DNA of 64,000 bases from Halalkalicoccus jeotgali B3 (GTDB lineage Archaea; Halobacteriota; Halobacteria; Halobacteriales; Halalkalicoccaceae), in assembly GCF_000196895.1 (NCBI RefSeq), contig NC_014297.1, forward strand, positions 1,054,001 through 1,118,000. Reading direction: 5' to 3'. This document shows, one piece after another, positions 7,701 through 14,523 of the stretch (the stretch's first letter is position 1; each line of letters begins with the position of its first letter). The notes beneath the pieces are model-generated. The model did no database searches, was not told where the DNA came from, and saw only the letters and a program-made list of their open reading frames with translations. Made by a program: the position numbers and the translations under genes.

Positions 7701-7846
7701 TGAAGTACCCGAAGCGCACTCGTTTTGTGAACAGAACCACACGACCGACACTCAACTCGGTCTTTGAAACGAATATCCTCAACTATCCAATAGCTATTAC
7801 AATGAGTACAGCCAACAACCGAGAAGGGCGCACTGTCGCCCCTCAT
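4754..7846 (-). CDS. 1030-residue zinc-ribbon (DUF5817-like) and multi-winged-helix protein
   Basis: This is the dominant gene of the operon. Residues 1-60 form a zinc ribbon with CTHC (about 13-16) and CRSC (about 33-36), followed by an AREVRGKANVED helix, resembling the haloarchaeal DUF5817 module. Later segments look like winged helices, for example REVAILRQLSGEASETLP near residue 370 and VESPLTQSELAGRADVSSRS near residue 890. Long helical linkers lie between. No nuclease, helicase or polymerase motif was found. It may be the central regulator, or a replication or packaging adaptor, of the element. Many haloarchaeal plasmid-like elements carry relatives without a defined role. The start at 7846 overlaps the upstream gene by 4 nt. 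Confidence 0.65.
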   Translation of the reverse strand: MRGDSAPFSVVGCTHCNSYWIVEDIRFKDRVECRSCGSVHKTSALRVLQSTQTAEEAREVRGKANVEDANKSYNSIEYDPDEHSYLRAEGDVEELGLEDPYAEIAEQRLEAFNERHSTSGETEGALDEWDSLYASLYEGAFEDCDRRYEAKVEEQLQEFEAGEPITGDGSLTFTDQAPLSAIVDVEVGDRSPTDLWSELTETGSFIEAIIESVRVSATGKSPNEYREELVGRDLPDTYPELAVRIGKGDRVALWQLVDDLQTLGQGTSPTEEIGHALELLAGSGRTPTVAVRLDREFFDRVADQRRGVLSIIAALARGCDVRVVTTMGVRRKLARKHRQDLPGVSEICSTGRPGQSTDATVEQAGLELSHDSREVAILRQLSGEASETLPKHAIESSAGVSSSRIRQCVGRLSDLDLVATFETADGPHVELLKAGSAFVDRLDAEIGRQATLDSCVSDSGKSSIYCRVSTQRDGGGEDTPTTAATGPADRRRHGAAVTVEYMPRWRGAAVAASATEGAVSLVDHPVEPSDELRQPYLSYDGDDRLVAGAEYRNPMQYTVCVARALTDRRVFRDVLTPDRLDGDVGDLGGLATDDPRILRDARCLGWLSDRDTTAERYAEALMAAEDELLDMTRQWHNGDYSCTPEEFRSRITRFSHGIIGTVAHLCDLADVELVREVRVPEFTRRFDADDRADLAKNVVHGAQIASRHGHFAAYRQLFEADEDKRAAAMEPSIPADDPSGDMIGSFVIVGSSISRLADDLRAEIRRGADGADSRLHEDAPEFDVPVSITTDVGRPAMALTARDRLAQKNLSATRESIALFDALAGSPLDAAAAIDYALQSEDRPRDIRLDEVRRALAQLPSDRLLPTMQPTVQKLTKALLTVESPLTQSELAGRADVSSRSVRTHLPRLEALGLADSDEAGIRFALPFPTSDERGSDIVPGIATETGADPVDVLYDLAEAISGEAAHDSEHPVGAAFFSEDWAGALGQFAVYERWIDLAGRLSHRGLEPETRTVRFGRQSDQVAIQEVAA

Positions 7847-8115
7847 TTGTCATCCTCCTGCGAAGCAACGATTTGCTTCCTCTCGCACCAAAAGTGTACT
7901 TCGATCTGGGAAAAGCGACACCAGTCATTTCGAGTGCTACTCTTCGCCTCTTCAATGGTTTCGCGCGTCTGGTGAACCGAATCTATTTGATATGCAAACT
8001 GTTCACCTGATTCAACATCGACCAGTCGGTATAGGAGAACGTATACGAATTCCCCCTTGATTTCTGATGCTCGGCGAAAACCGCGGGGATACTTATCGTC
8101 ACGACTTGCCGTCAT
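7843..8115 (-). CDS. Hypothetical small protein, second gene of the operon
   Basis: A 90-residue protein with no recognised domain. It starts MTASRDDKYPRGFRR and has a beta-like stretch (EFVYVLLYRLVDVESGEQF) followed by a charged helix. Base composition is lower in GC than the chromosomal genes. It overlaps the gene before and the gene after by 4 nt each. The function is unknown. Confidence 0.5.
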   Translation of the reverse strand: MTASRDDKYPRGFRRASEIKGEFVYVLLYRLVDVESGEQFAYQIDSVHQTRETIEEAKSSTRNDWCRFSQIEVHFWCERKQIVASQEDDK

Positions 8116-8456
8116 GCTGCCCCCTCGCCTTCATCGGCAGCTTTCGGTGCGGGGAGATCGACGCCCTCGATCGCCTCGAAGACGAGGATCTGACTCTTGG
8201 GGAACCACGCCTCGTCATCCTCTCGACCGAGGAGGATCGCGTCATCCGTCTCTCGGATGATAGATCCGGCGACGACTTCGCCACCTCCAGTCGACGGGTA
8301 GTCCTTCTGCCCGACGAGCCAGTCGGGGGCGTAGGCAACGAGTTCGCGACCGGCGTTGAGCTCGACGACGACCGCGTCGGCCCGCACAACGTTGAGGAAC
8401 GGATCGCCGATGAGGTCGCCGTAGGAGCTAACCTCGACCGTATCGAGATCACCCAT
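8112..8456 (-). CDS. Hypothetical protein, first gene of the twelve-gene operon
   Basis: A 114-residue protein starting MGDLDTVEVSSYGDLI at 8456. A longer frame to 8474 is possible, but the promoter at 8487-8492 makes 8456 the likely first codon. The body is predicted mostly beta (ADAVVVELNAGRELVAYAPD, DDAILLGREDDEAWFP), possibly an SH3-like or OB-like barrel. The C-terminus is acidic and disordered. As the first gene of the operon it may be the most highly expressed. No function can be assigned. Confidence 0.55.
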   Translation of the reverse strand: MGDLDTVEVSSYGDLIGDPFLNVVRADAVVVELNAGRELVAYAPDWLVGQKDYPSTGGGEVVAGSIIRETDDAILLGREDDEAWFPKSQILVFEAIEGVDLPAPKAADEGEGAA

Positions 8457-8484
8457 CGAGGTCACCCCGAGCAACCTGACCAGT

Positions 8485-8495
8485 TGTATAAACCG
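8485..8495 (-). promoter_or_regulatory. TATA box of the twelve-gene operon
   Basis: Read on the minus strand the sequence is GGTTTATACA, with TTTATA at 8487-8492. A transcription start about 26 bp downstream would fall near 8463, giving a 5' leader of only a few bases before the ATG at 8456. No other promoter-like gap exists inside the operon, because all downstream genes overlap. Confidence 0.5.
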
Positions 8496-8499
8496 TATG

Positions 8500-8903
8500 A
8501 CGATTTATGGATGCTGGTTGCTGGGGGTGACAGAAGTCAGCGTGAGAGGCCGTGTAAGCCTCCGTGATCTGGCCCAGATTCTCTGCGTCTGATGCAGAGC
8601 ATGCGCCAGATGTTCGGCGGACGGTAGCTCCGTTTTCGCGGATATAGCTCCCGAAGGACGCCGTATTCTACCGTTTTTGAGCCAGCGGCCGCGATACATC
8701 CATTCTGGCTGGATGGCGGCCGTAGTAGGTCAATAACGGTGCACATGGCCTCGTTCCGGTGGCGTCCTTCTGCGACCGTCTTGGGAGTACGCCGATCGAC
8801 GATCGGCATTATCTGCTACAAAAGTCGTGATGAAACGCAACGGAGGTATTCAACAGCACGATTCTGACAGCGTCTCTACCACTCACTGATGCGTATCCGA
8901 GGT
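8500..8903. other. Dyad-rich non-coding stretch at the element/chromosome junction
   Basis: No supportable gene. Several dyads are present: ATCTGG-C-CCAGAT at 8567-8579; CTCTGC/GCAGAG with a 7-nt loop at 8581-8599; AGCCAG...CTGGCT near 8681-8710 with nearby GCGGCCG repeats; and GCCGATCG-A-CGATCGGC at 8791-8807. The region separates the accessory operon from chromosomal genes that begin at 8904. It could be an origin, an attachment region or a regulatory region. No integrase and no tRNA gene fragment was recognised here. Confidence 0.35.
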
Positions 8904-9095
8904 TCACCCGTGACAGTTGGGGTTGTGGCTGGCGGCTGCGTCGGCGCCGTTGTGGCAACCGGCTACATCGACGCCGGCCGGGTTGTGCGCAGCGACTTCA
9001 CCGGCAGCGCCGACGAGCAGCATCAGCGCGACGATCGCCAAGAGGATGGCGATTCGGTGATAGCGGATCGTGAATCGAAGGGCCGTATCTTTCAT
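8904..9095 (-). CDS. Small exported protein with His/Cys-rich tail
   Basis: A 63-residue protein with a basic N-terminus, one hydrophobic segment (IAILLAIVALMLLVGAAG, about residues 15-32) and an AHNP processing-like end. It is followed by a short tail containing GCHNGAD and SHNPNCHG. The hydrophobic segment reads as a Sec signal peptide or anchor. The two Cys-His groups in the last 20 residues could bind metal or form a disulfide. It is divergent from the Rieske gene. The function is unknown. Confidence 0.5.
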   Translation of the reverse strand: MKDTALRFTIRYHRIAILLAIVALMLLVGAAGEVAAHNPAGVDVAGCHNGADAAASHNPNCHG

Positions 9096-9323
9096 GAGTG
9101 CGACGACTTACCACACCTATCGCGGGACAATGGTCGTTCCGATCTATTCATCGGCTCGACGTTATTTCGGACGAAAGGACGAGAAGCGAGAGTCGTGGAC
9201 GACCCGTCGTTTGCTCATGGACAGATGGCCGGAAATTCGTTCGGATAGACGGTTCGACGTGCTCTATATCACGAAGCGTCTACCGATCGAGGGGCTAAAC
9301 TACCTCCCGACCGAGAGGCGACC

Positions 9324-9758
9324 ATGAGCGGGCGCTATCGATTGACGAGCGTCGAGACGGTCGAAAACGAGGGTACGTGGTTGTTCACGGTTCGTGACGA
9401 GCGCGACGAGGACGTGGAGGTCCTGCTCGTGCCCTGTGAGGACGACGAGGGTGGAGCGGTCGAGGCGTGGGTCAACAGCTGTACCCACGAGGCTCAACCC
9501 CTCTACCGTGAGGGCGTCGGTGCGGCGGTCCGCGAGGGGGCAGTCGTCTGCCCGAAACACGGGTCGATGTTCGACACCTGTTCGGGCTACTGCGACAACG
9601 GCCCCGCCGCGGAGACGACCCTGCCCTCCGTCGAGATAAGCGTCGAGGACGGCCAGGTCTACCTGACCGACGGGGACGTCAGGTTCCTGCGTGCGGGCCC
9701 CAGCGAGGACGACGATGACGACGACGGGCCGAGTTCGACCTCCCACCTGCGACTGTAG
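9324..9758 (+). CDS. Rieske-type [2Fe-2S] ferredoxin-like protein
   Basis: A 144-residue soluble protein with the Rieske cluster motifs C-T-H (C53, H55) and C-P-K-H (C76, H79) separated by about 20 residues. These coordinate a [2Fe-2S] cluster through two cysteines and two histidines. No oxygenase catalytic domain or membrane anchor is present, so it is of the nitrite-reductase small subunit/ferredoxin type and probably an electron carrier. The tail is a run of aspartates (EDDDDDDGP) ending HLRL. It is convergent with the ABC transporter genes. Confidence 0.85.
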   Translation: MSGRYRLTSVETVENEGTWLFTVRDERDEDVEVLLVPCEDDEGGAVEAWVNSCTHEAQPLYREGVGAAVREGAVVCPKHGSMFDTCSGYCDNGPAAETTLPSVEISVEDGQVYLTDGDVRFLRAGPSEDDDDDDGPSSTSHLRL

Positions 9759-9769
9759 ATCGAAACGGG

Positions 9770-10663
9770 TCAGTCGACCTGCGAACTCGACGCGCGGTTC
9801 AGGTATCCGACGGCGATCGCGCCCAACAGGAGATCGAGTGCCACCAAGAGTCCGAGCGCCGGCACGAGTGTGTTCCAGATCCCGCCGAACGCCGTCACGT
9901 CGAGGACGGCAAGGACGTCCCGACCGAGTACGAGCGCTCGCACCGCATCGACGCCGTAGGTGATCGGGTTGACCGTCGCGACCGCCTGCACCCAGCCGGG
10001 CAGCACCTCGACGGGGAGGAAGGCGCTCGAAACGAACAACAGCGGGAACTGAAGCAGGTTCGCGCCGATGATGGTCGCCTCCTGATCGCGGGTCACGAGC
10101 GCGACGACGTTCGAGAAGGCGGTAAACCAGATCGCGAACACGACGGTGACCCCGAGGATCCCGAGGACGCCGAGCAGGCCGGTCTCGACGTAGGTTCCGA
10201 CCTCGCCGCCGGTATCGATCCACAGGAGCACGTAACCGAGTACAAGGATAATAACGGTCTGGACGACGATCCGGACGACCTCCGAGAGGGCTTTCCCGAG
10301 GAACATCGCGCCGCGGCTGATCGGCGAAACGAGCACTTTCTCGAACATTCCGCTTTCCATGTCGTCGACTAGTCCGATGCCCGATCCGGCGGCCGCGACC
10401 AGTGCCGACTGGATCACGATCGCGGGGACGAGGTACGTGATGTAATTGACTTCCGCACCGAGCGCGCCGGCCAGCGCCCCGCCGGTCACCTGACCGAACA
10501 CCTCGGTGAACAACACGAGGAACACGATCGGCTGGACCAGCGAGGAGACGACTACGAACGGGTTGCGCGTCGTCTTTATCAGCCAGCGCTTGAGAACGAT
10601 CCAGACGTCGATCGCAAAGGCGTTTCCGCTCCGTTGCTCGACTACGCCGTCGGGAGTACTCAC
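9770..10663 (-). CDS. ABC-2 type transporter permease
   Basis: A 297-residue membrane protein with about six hydrophobic segments and the ABC-2 family layout: a cytosolic N-terminus ending KRWLIKTTRNPF, then a helix SSLVQPIVFLVLF and a conserved central region around LVSPISRGAMFLGKALSEV. Proteins of this type (DrrB/NodJ-like) pair with a separate ATPase and export drugs, lipids or polysaccharides. The ATPase gene is immediately upstream with a 4-nt overlap. The substrate is unknown. Confidence 0.85.
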   Translation of the reverse strand: MSTPDGVVEQRSGNAFAIDVWIVLKRWLIKTTRNPFVVVSSLVQPIVFLVLFTEVFGQVTGGALAGALGAEVNYITYLVPAIVIQSALVAAAGSGIGLVDDMESGMFEKVLVSPISRGAMFLGKALSEVVRIVVQTVIILVLGYVLLWIDTGGEVGTYVETGLLGVLGILGVTVVFAIWFTAFSNVVALVTRDQEATIIGANLLQFPLLFVSSAFLPVEVLPGWVQAVATVNPITYGVDAVRALVLGRDVLAVLDVTAFGGIWNTLVPALGLLVALDLLLGAIAVGYLNRASSSQVD

Positions 10664-11673
10664 CGGCCCACCTCCGTCTCGACGGGCTCGCCGGGGCCGC
10701 CCGACTCCGTTCGGTCGCGCTCGTCGTTCGCCCGCTCGCCGGTGATCGCGAGGAACACGTCGTCGAGCGTCGGCGATCTGACGTCGAAGCCGGTCACAGT
10801 GAGCCCCGCATCGCGGAGCGCGACCAGCAGATCCGTTCCCGATCGGCGCGCGCGCTTCGAGGTGACACTGATTCCCTCGTCGGTGGGTTCGACGGTGCCG
10901 TCCTCGAAGAGCCCGGACCGCTCTGCGACCCGGCGAGCGCGAGTGCGGTCGTCCTCGCTCGCGTCCGCGAGCGTGATGTCGAGGACGTCGCCGCCGACCT
11001 GCGATTTGAGCGCCTCGGGCGAATCGGTGGCGACGATCCGCCCGTCTTGGATCACCGAGAGGCGATCGCAGAGCTGGTCGGCCTCCTCGAGGTACTGGGT
11101 CGTGAGAAACACCGTCGTCCCCTGGCGGTTGATCTCCCTGAAGTATTCCCAGAGGTCGATCCGGGCCTTCGGATCGAGCCCGGTCGTCGGCTCGTCGAGA
11201 AAGACGAGCGGGGGGCGGTGGACGAGAGCGGTCGCGACGTCGAGGCGCTTTCGCATCCCGCCGGAGAACCCGTCGGCGCGCTTCTCGGCGACGTCCGCCA
11301 GATCGACCAGATCGAGCAGTTCGTCGATCCGATCGGCACGCTCGCCTCGGGGAACGCCGTAGGCCTCACAGGCGAAACTGACGTTCTCGCGGGCGGTGAG
11401 TTCCTTATCGATGCTCGTCTCTTGGGCCATGTACCCGATCGATGCTCGCACCGCTCGTGGCTCCTCGATCACGTCGAACCCGTTTACCGCGACCGTGCCC
11501 GCGGTCGGGCGCAACAGGGTGGTGAGCGTCTTGATCGCCGTCGTCTTGCCGGCACCGTTCGGACCCAGGAACCCGAAAAACTCCCCTTCGGGGACCGCGA
11601 GATTGATCCCCCGGACGGCCTCGGTCCCGTCCGAATAGGTGAGTTCGACGCTCGTCGCCTCGATCGCGTTCAT
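10660..11673 (-). CDS. ABC transporter ATP-binding protein (DrrA-like)
   Basis: A 337-residue ATPase. Walker A is GPNGAGKTT (about residues 37-45), the signature is FSGGMRKRLDVA and Walker B is LVFLDEPTTGLD. A C-terminal extension of about 90 residues after the nucleotide-binding domain is typical of drug-resistance ATPases of the DrrA/CcmA type. The start at 11673 (MNAIEATSVEL) is preferred over 11724 because a TATA box at 11698-11705 gives a near-leaderless transcript. It forms a two-gene exporter operon with the permease. Confidence 0.88.
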   Translation of the reverse strand: MNAIEATSVELTYSDGTEAVRGINLAVPEGEFFGFLGPNGAGKTTAIKTLTTLLRPTAGTVAVNGFDVIEEPRAVRASIGYMAQETSIDKELTARENVSFACEAYGVPRGERADRIDELLDLVDLADVAEKRADGFSGGMRKRLDVATALVHRPPLVFLDEPTTGLDPKARIDLWEYFREINRQGTTVFLTTQYLEEADQLCDRLSVIQDGRIVATDSPEALKSQVGGDVLDITLADASEDDRTRARRVAERSGLFEDGTVEPTDEGISVTSKRARRSGTDLLVALRDAGLTVTGFDVRSPTLDDVFLAITGERANDERDRTESGGPGEPVETEVGR

Positions 11674-11697
11674 CGGATCGGTAAAGCGGACGAACGC

Positions 11698-11722
11698 GTA
11701 TATAGATACTGAACGAATATTC
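11698..11722 (-). promoter_or_regulatory. ABC exporter promoter with GAATATTC palindrome
   Basis: On the minus strand CTATATAC (11698-11705) is a TATA box about 26 bp before a start site near 11676, just ahead of the ATG at 11673. The palindrome GAATATTC at 11715-11722 lies directly upstream, where the BRE or an activator/repressor site would be. This suggests regulated expression of the exporter. It is inferred from sequence only. Confidence 0.45.
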
Positions 11723-12001
11723 AATCAACGTGAGCCGCGGCCGTCTTCGCCGGCCTCGGGGAGTATCCCGAGTCGCATCTACTGATCGGCGGTGAGGGCA
11801 AACAGGGCTAAACGGGGCCGGACCTACCTTCGGTCGGTTCCCCCGTTCGTAGCGGCCCCGGAATCCGTCTAAGCACCGCTTATCGACGATTATCGACTCC
11901 CTATCGCATCACGGGGCCGCACCGCCGCACGGAGCGGGTCGTTCGCGATGGTCGCCACTAGCGAGTGTATAGTAACGTATCATTTCGACTATCTATTCGT
12001 T
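11723..12001. other. Intergenic region, no gene seen
   Basis: About 280 bp between the divergent ABC operon and a small plus-strand gene. It includes a GC-rich tract and AT-rich sequence near 11960-12000 that probably holds the promoter for the gene at 12002. No open frame with haloarchaeal character, RNA gene or repeat was recognised. Confidence 0.4.
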
Positions 12002-12130
12002 ATGGATCTCCAGCACGATGCTGCCGATCGCGTGTCGGCGTACTACCGGTCAAACGGTCTCGAACTTCGGGATGCGACCTCCGCGGAGGCGTGGCTGTTC
12101 GCCTCCGATCCCGTCGAAATCGAACAGTAA
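12002..12130 (+). CDS. Small conserved-type haloarchaeal protein (42 residues)
   Basis: Starts MDLQHDAADRVSAYYRSNG and ends ASDPVEIEQ. It resembles the small haloarchaeal DUF7331-like proteins, which have a short pattern of an aromatic pair, a hydrophobic strand and a W-(hydrophobic)-x-S-D-x-V-E ending (AWLFASDPVEIE). A longer frame to 11948 exists but lacks that character. The role is unknown. It is convergent with the next gene, with 6 nt between stops. Confidence 0.55.
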   Translation: MDLQHDAADRVSAYYRSNGLELRDATSAEAWLFASDPVEIEQ

Positions 12131-12136
12131 TCGGAC

Positions 12137-12511
12137 TCAGACTTCCGTCACCCACGCGACGTATCCCGTGGGTTGTTCGTAGACGGTCCGGAAACACCGT
12201 TCGACGAACTCCGCGAGTCGCTCCTCGTCGGTGTAGGCCTGGATCCGGACGTTCGTTCCCTCGGCGTTCTCGGGCCGGGTCAGTTCCTCGATCGAGAACG
12301 CAGCGAACTCGTCGAGCAGCCCTTCGAGGCGATAGAGTTCCTCGTCGGTGCAGTCGAGGTTCATGGTGTTCCCGCCGACCTGCATCCACGTCGGCCCCTC
12401 GGTGTCGGCTTCGAACGTACAGAATCGACTCTCGCGGGCCCGATGGGCGGCGATCGCGTCCGCGAAGAGCGCTTTGCGGTCGGACTCCGAATCGGCGCAG
12501 AATCTCGTCAT
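12137..12511 (-). CDS. Conserved haloarchaeal hypothetical protein
   Basis: A 124-residue acidic protein starting MTRFCADSESDRKALFADAI at 12511. A longer frame upstream runs antisense to the transporter gene and is rejected. It is predicted alpha/beta with a strand-helix segment (TNVRIQAYTDEERLAEFVER) and a hydrophobic end (GYVAWVTEV). No catalytic motif was seen. It stands alone between convergent and codirectional neighbours. Confidence 0.6.
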   Translation of the reverse strand: MTRFCADSESDRKALFADAIAAHRARESRFCTFEADTEGPTWMQVGGNTMNLDCTDEELYRLEGLLDEFAAFSIEELTRPENAEGTNVRIQAYTDEERLAEFVERCFRTVYEQPTGYVAWVTEV

Positions 12512-12555
12512 ACGTCGACTACGGAGGCGAGACCGAAAGGTCGCTCGAAGACTGA

Positions 12556-13536
12556 CTACAGGAGCGCGCGGACGACCAGTAGCGTAACGATGCTGATCAC
12601 ACAGAACGCACAGAGGACGGTTGCGATCGGCGTCAGGCCGCTCTCGCGCATCCGGGCCGGTCGGATCTCGAAGCCGAGTCCGACGAACGCGAGGACGAAC
12701 AGCCAATCGGCGGTTCGACCGATCCCCGCTATCGACTCGGGGGTCAACAGCCCGGCGTTGGCGACCGCCGCCACCAAGAGAAAGCCGACAAGGAACTTCG
12801 GGAACTGGAGCCAGAGGCGCTTGACGCCGGGATCGTTCGCCTTCCGAGTCGCGTACCCGAGCGAGTACGCGACGACGACCGCACCAAGGAGGGTGTTTCG
12901 GGCGAGTTTCGTCACCGTCGCCCACTGGCCGGCCTCCGGCGAGTGAGCAAATCCCGCCGCCGCGACCGGGCCCGTACTGAACATACTCAGTCCGGCCCAG
13001 ACGCCGAACTGACGGGCACTCAGTCCCAGCAGATCCCCGAGGGCAGGGTAGAGCACGAGCGTGATCGCGTCGAAGAAAACGACCGTTGCGGCCGCGTACG
13101 TGAGTTGATCGCCCCGGGCCTCGACGACCCGCCCGACGGCCGCGACAGCGGACACCCCGCAGATGCTAGTTCCGGCCGCGAGCAACGAGGCGGTCTTCCC
13201 ACGGAGACCGAAGACGCGGCGCGCTACCGCCTCGACTAACAGGAGGCTGAACGCGACCGTCACGACGACCAACACGAGAACCGTCGGCCCCGCCCCGATC
13301 AGTTCGTCGATCGCGATCGACGCCCCGAGCAGCACGATCCCGGTTTCGAGAAAGAGCTTGTGGTTCTCGATCCCGTGGGCGATCCACGGTGGAATCTCCA
13401 CGAGGTTGCCGATCAGCACGCCCACGCCGATCGCGAGGACGAGGTCGTTGATCCCCACTAGGCCCGCGACGCTCCGGGCGACGATCCCGACGACGACCAG
13501 CGTCAGTATTCCCGGAATTTGTTGCCGCAAACCCAT
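12556..13536 (-). CDS. YeiH/UPF0324-type membrane transporter (putative sulfate exporter family)
   Basis: A 326-residue protein with about ten hydrophobic segments. Family-typical stretches include [20 protein letters not shown] and [20 protein letters not shown]. The start at 13536 ([13 protein letters not shown]) overlaps the stop of an upstream 45-residue membrane protein by one base. The family is annotated as putative sulfate exporters, but the substrate has rarely been shown. The role here is by homology only. Confidence 0.8.
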   Translation of the reverse strand: MGLRQQIPGILTLVVVGIVARSVAGLVGINDLVLAIGVGVLIGNLVEIPPWIAHGIENHKLFLETGIVLLGASIAIDELIGAGPTVLVLVVVTVAFSLLLVEAVARRVFGLRGKTASLLAAGTSICGVSAVAAVGRVVEARGDQLTYAAATVVFFDAITLVLYPALGDLLGLSARQFGVWAGLSMFSTGPVAAAGFAHSPEAGQWATVTKLARNTLLGAVVVAYSLGYATRKANDPGVKRLWLQFPKFLVGFLLVAAVANAGLLTPESIAGIGRTADWLFVLAFVGLGFEIRPARMRESGLTPIATVLCAFCVISIVTLLVVRALL

Positions 13537-13673
13537 CAGATCGCCTGCCCCATCCAGTGTAGCCCGACGACGGCGACCCCGAGGATTACCGCCTGCCATC
13601 CCCGGTCGAGACCGGTCCAGTACGCGCTTATCTGTCCCGATAGCGGCGTTCCGTCGTCACGCTCCATGACCAT
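13536..13673 (-). CDS. 45-residue membrane microprotein upstream of YeiH
   Basis: A small gene whose TGA overlaps the transporter ATG (TGATG), implying coupling. The product has a polar N-terminus ([19 protein letters not shown]) and one transmembrane segment ([15 protein letters not shown]). An alternative start two codons in (13667) is equally possible. It may be a small subunit or regulator of the YeiH-type transporter. This is inferred only from context. Confidence 0.5.
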   Translation of the reverse strand: MVMERDDGTPLSGQISAYWTGLDRGWQAVILGVAVVGLHWMGQAI

Positions 13674-13809
13674 GCTTGCGCGTATCCATCCGCGTGAACG
13701 ACTTTACCGTGTCGTTTTCGCTGGCAAAAATCTCCGACGACTGCAACAACTTTCGGGGGCGAGTCGCGGTTCCTGTATCTCTTTAATGCTGGAGGAGCGA
13801 GGGGCCGAT

Positions 13810-14433
13810 ATGGCACAACCACAGATCCTGATCGTCGGGGCGCCCGGTGCGGGAAAGGGAACCCAGAGTTCGAATATCGCCGAGGAGTACGGGGTCGAAC
13901 ACGTCACGACGGGCGACGCCCTGCGCGCGAACAAGGACACGGAGACCGAGTACGGCACGCCACGCGAGTACATGGAGACCGGGGAACTGGTCCCCGACGA
14001 GCTCGTCAACGAGATCGTCCGCGAGGCCCTCGAATCGGCCGACGGCTACGTGCTGGACGGCTATCCGCGAAACGAGTCCCAGGTCGAGTACCTCGAAGGC
14101 ATCACGGATCTGGACGTGATCCTCTATCTCGATGTCGCCGAAGAGGAACTCGTCCACCGACTGACGGGCCGGCGCGTCGACCCCGAGACGGGCGAGAACT
14201 ATCACACGGAGTTCGACATGCCCGACGACGAGGCGGTGCGCGAACGCCTCGTCCAGCGCGATGACGACACCGAAGACACCGTCAAAGAGCGCCTGCGGGT
14301 CTTCGAGGAGAACACCGCGCCGGTCATCGAGCACTACGAGGACCACGCGGGGTTCGTCCGGATAGACGGCGAAGGGAGCCCCGACGAGGTCTGGGCCGAT
14401 ATCGAGGCCGCGATCGACGAGCGCGTCCGCTAA
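13810..14433 (+). CDS. adk: Adenylate kinase
   Basis: A 207-residue nucleoside monophosphate kinase of the bacterial-type family. The P-loop GAPGAGKGT lies at about residues 10-18, then the NMP-binding [16 protein letters not shown] and [15 protein letters not shown] at the LID. It interconverts AMP, ADP and ATP. The start at 13810 follows a purine-rich GGAGG and gives the normal length. It heads the conserved archaeal run adk - EMC3-like - cmk - cbf5, normally found at the end of the ribosomal protein superoperon, with one membrane protein gene and one SHOCT gene inserted here. Confidence 0.93.
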   Translation: MAQPQILIVGAPGAGKGTQSSNIAEEYGVEHVTTGDALRANKDTETEYGTPREYMETGELVPDELVNEIVREALESADGYVLDGYPRNESQVEYLEGITDLDVILYLDVAEEELVHRLTGRRVDPETGENYHTEFDMPDDEAVRERLVQRDDDTEDTVKERLRVFEENTAPVIEHYEDHAGFVRIDGEGSPDEVWADIEAAIDERVR

Positions 14434-14523
14434 CCACCGGTTCGGTCGCCCGTGCGGACGGATCGCCGGTCGGGGGCGTTCGGCGAAGGTATTTTACCCC
14501 GCCGAACATATACGCGAGTATTC

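Noticed and set aside
8581-8599. Hairpin with a 7-nt loop resembling an anticodon arm
   Set aside because: No D arm, T arm or acceptor stem around it, so not a tRNA or tRNA fragment.
8537-8809. 90-codon minus-strand frame
   Set aside because: Basic, Arg/Pro-rich composition unlike haloarchaeal proteins, and it spans the dyad-rich region. Probably a chance frame.
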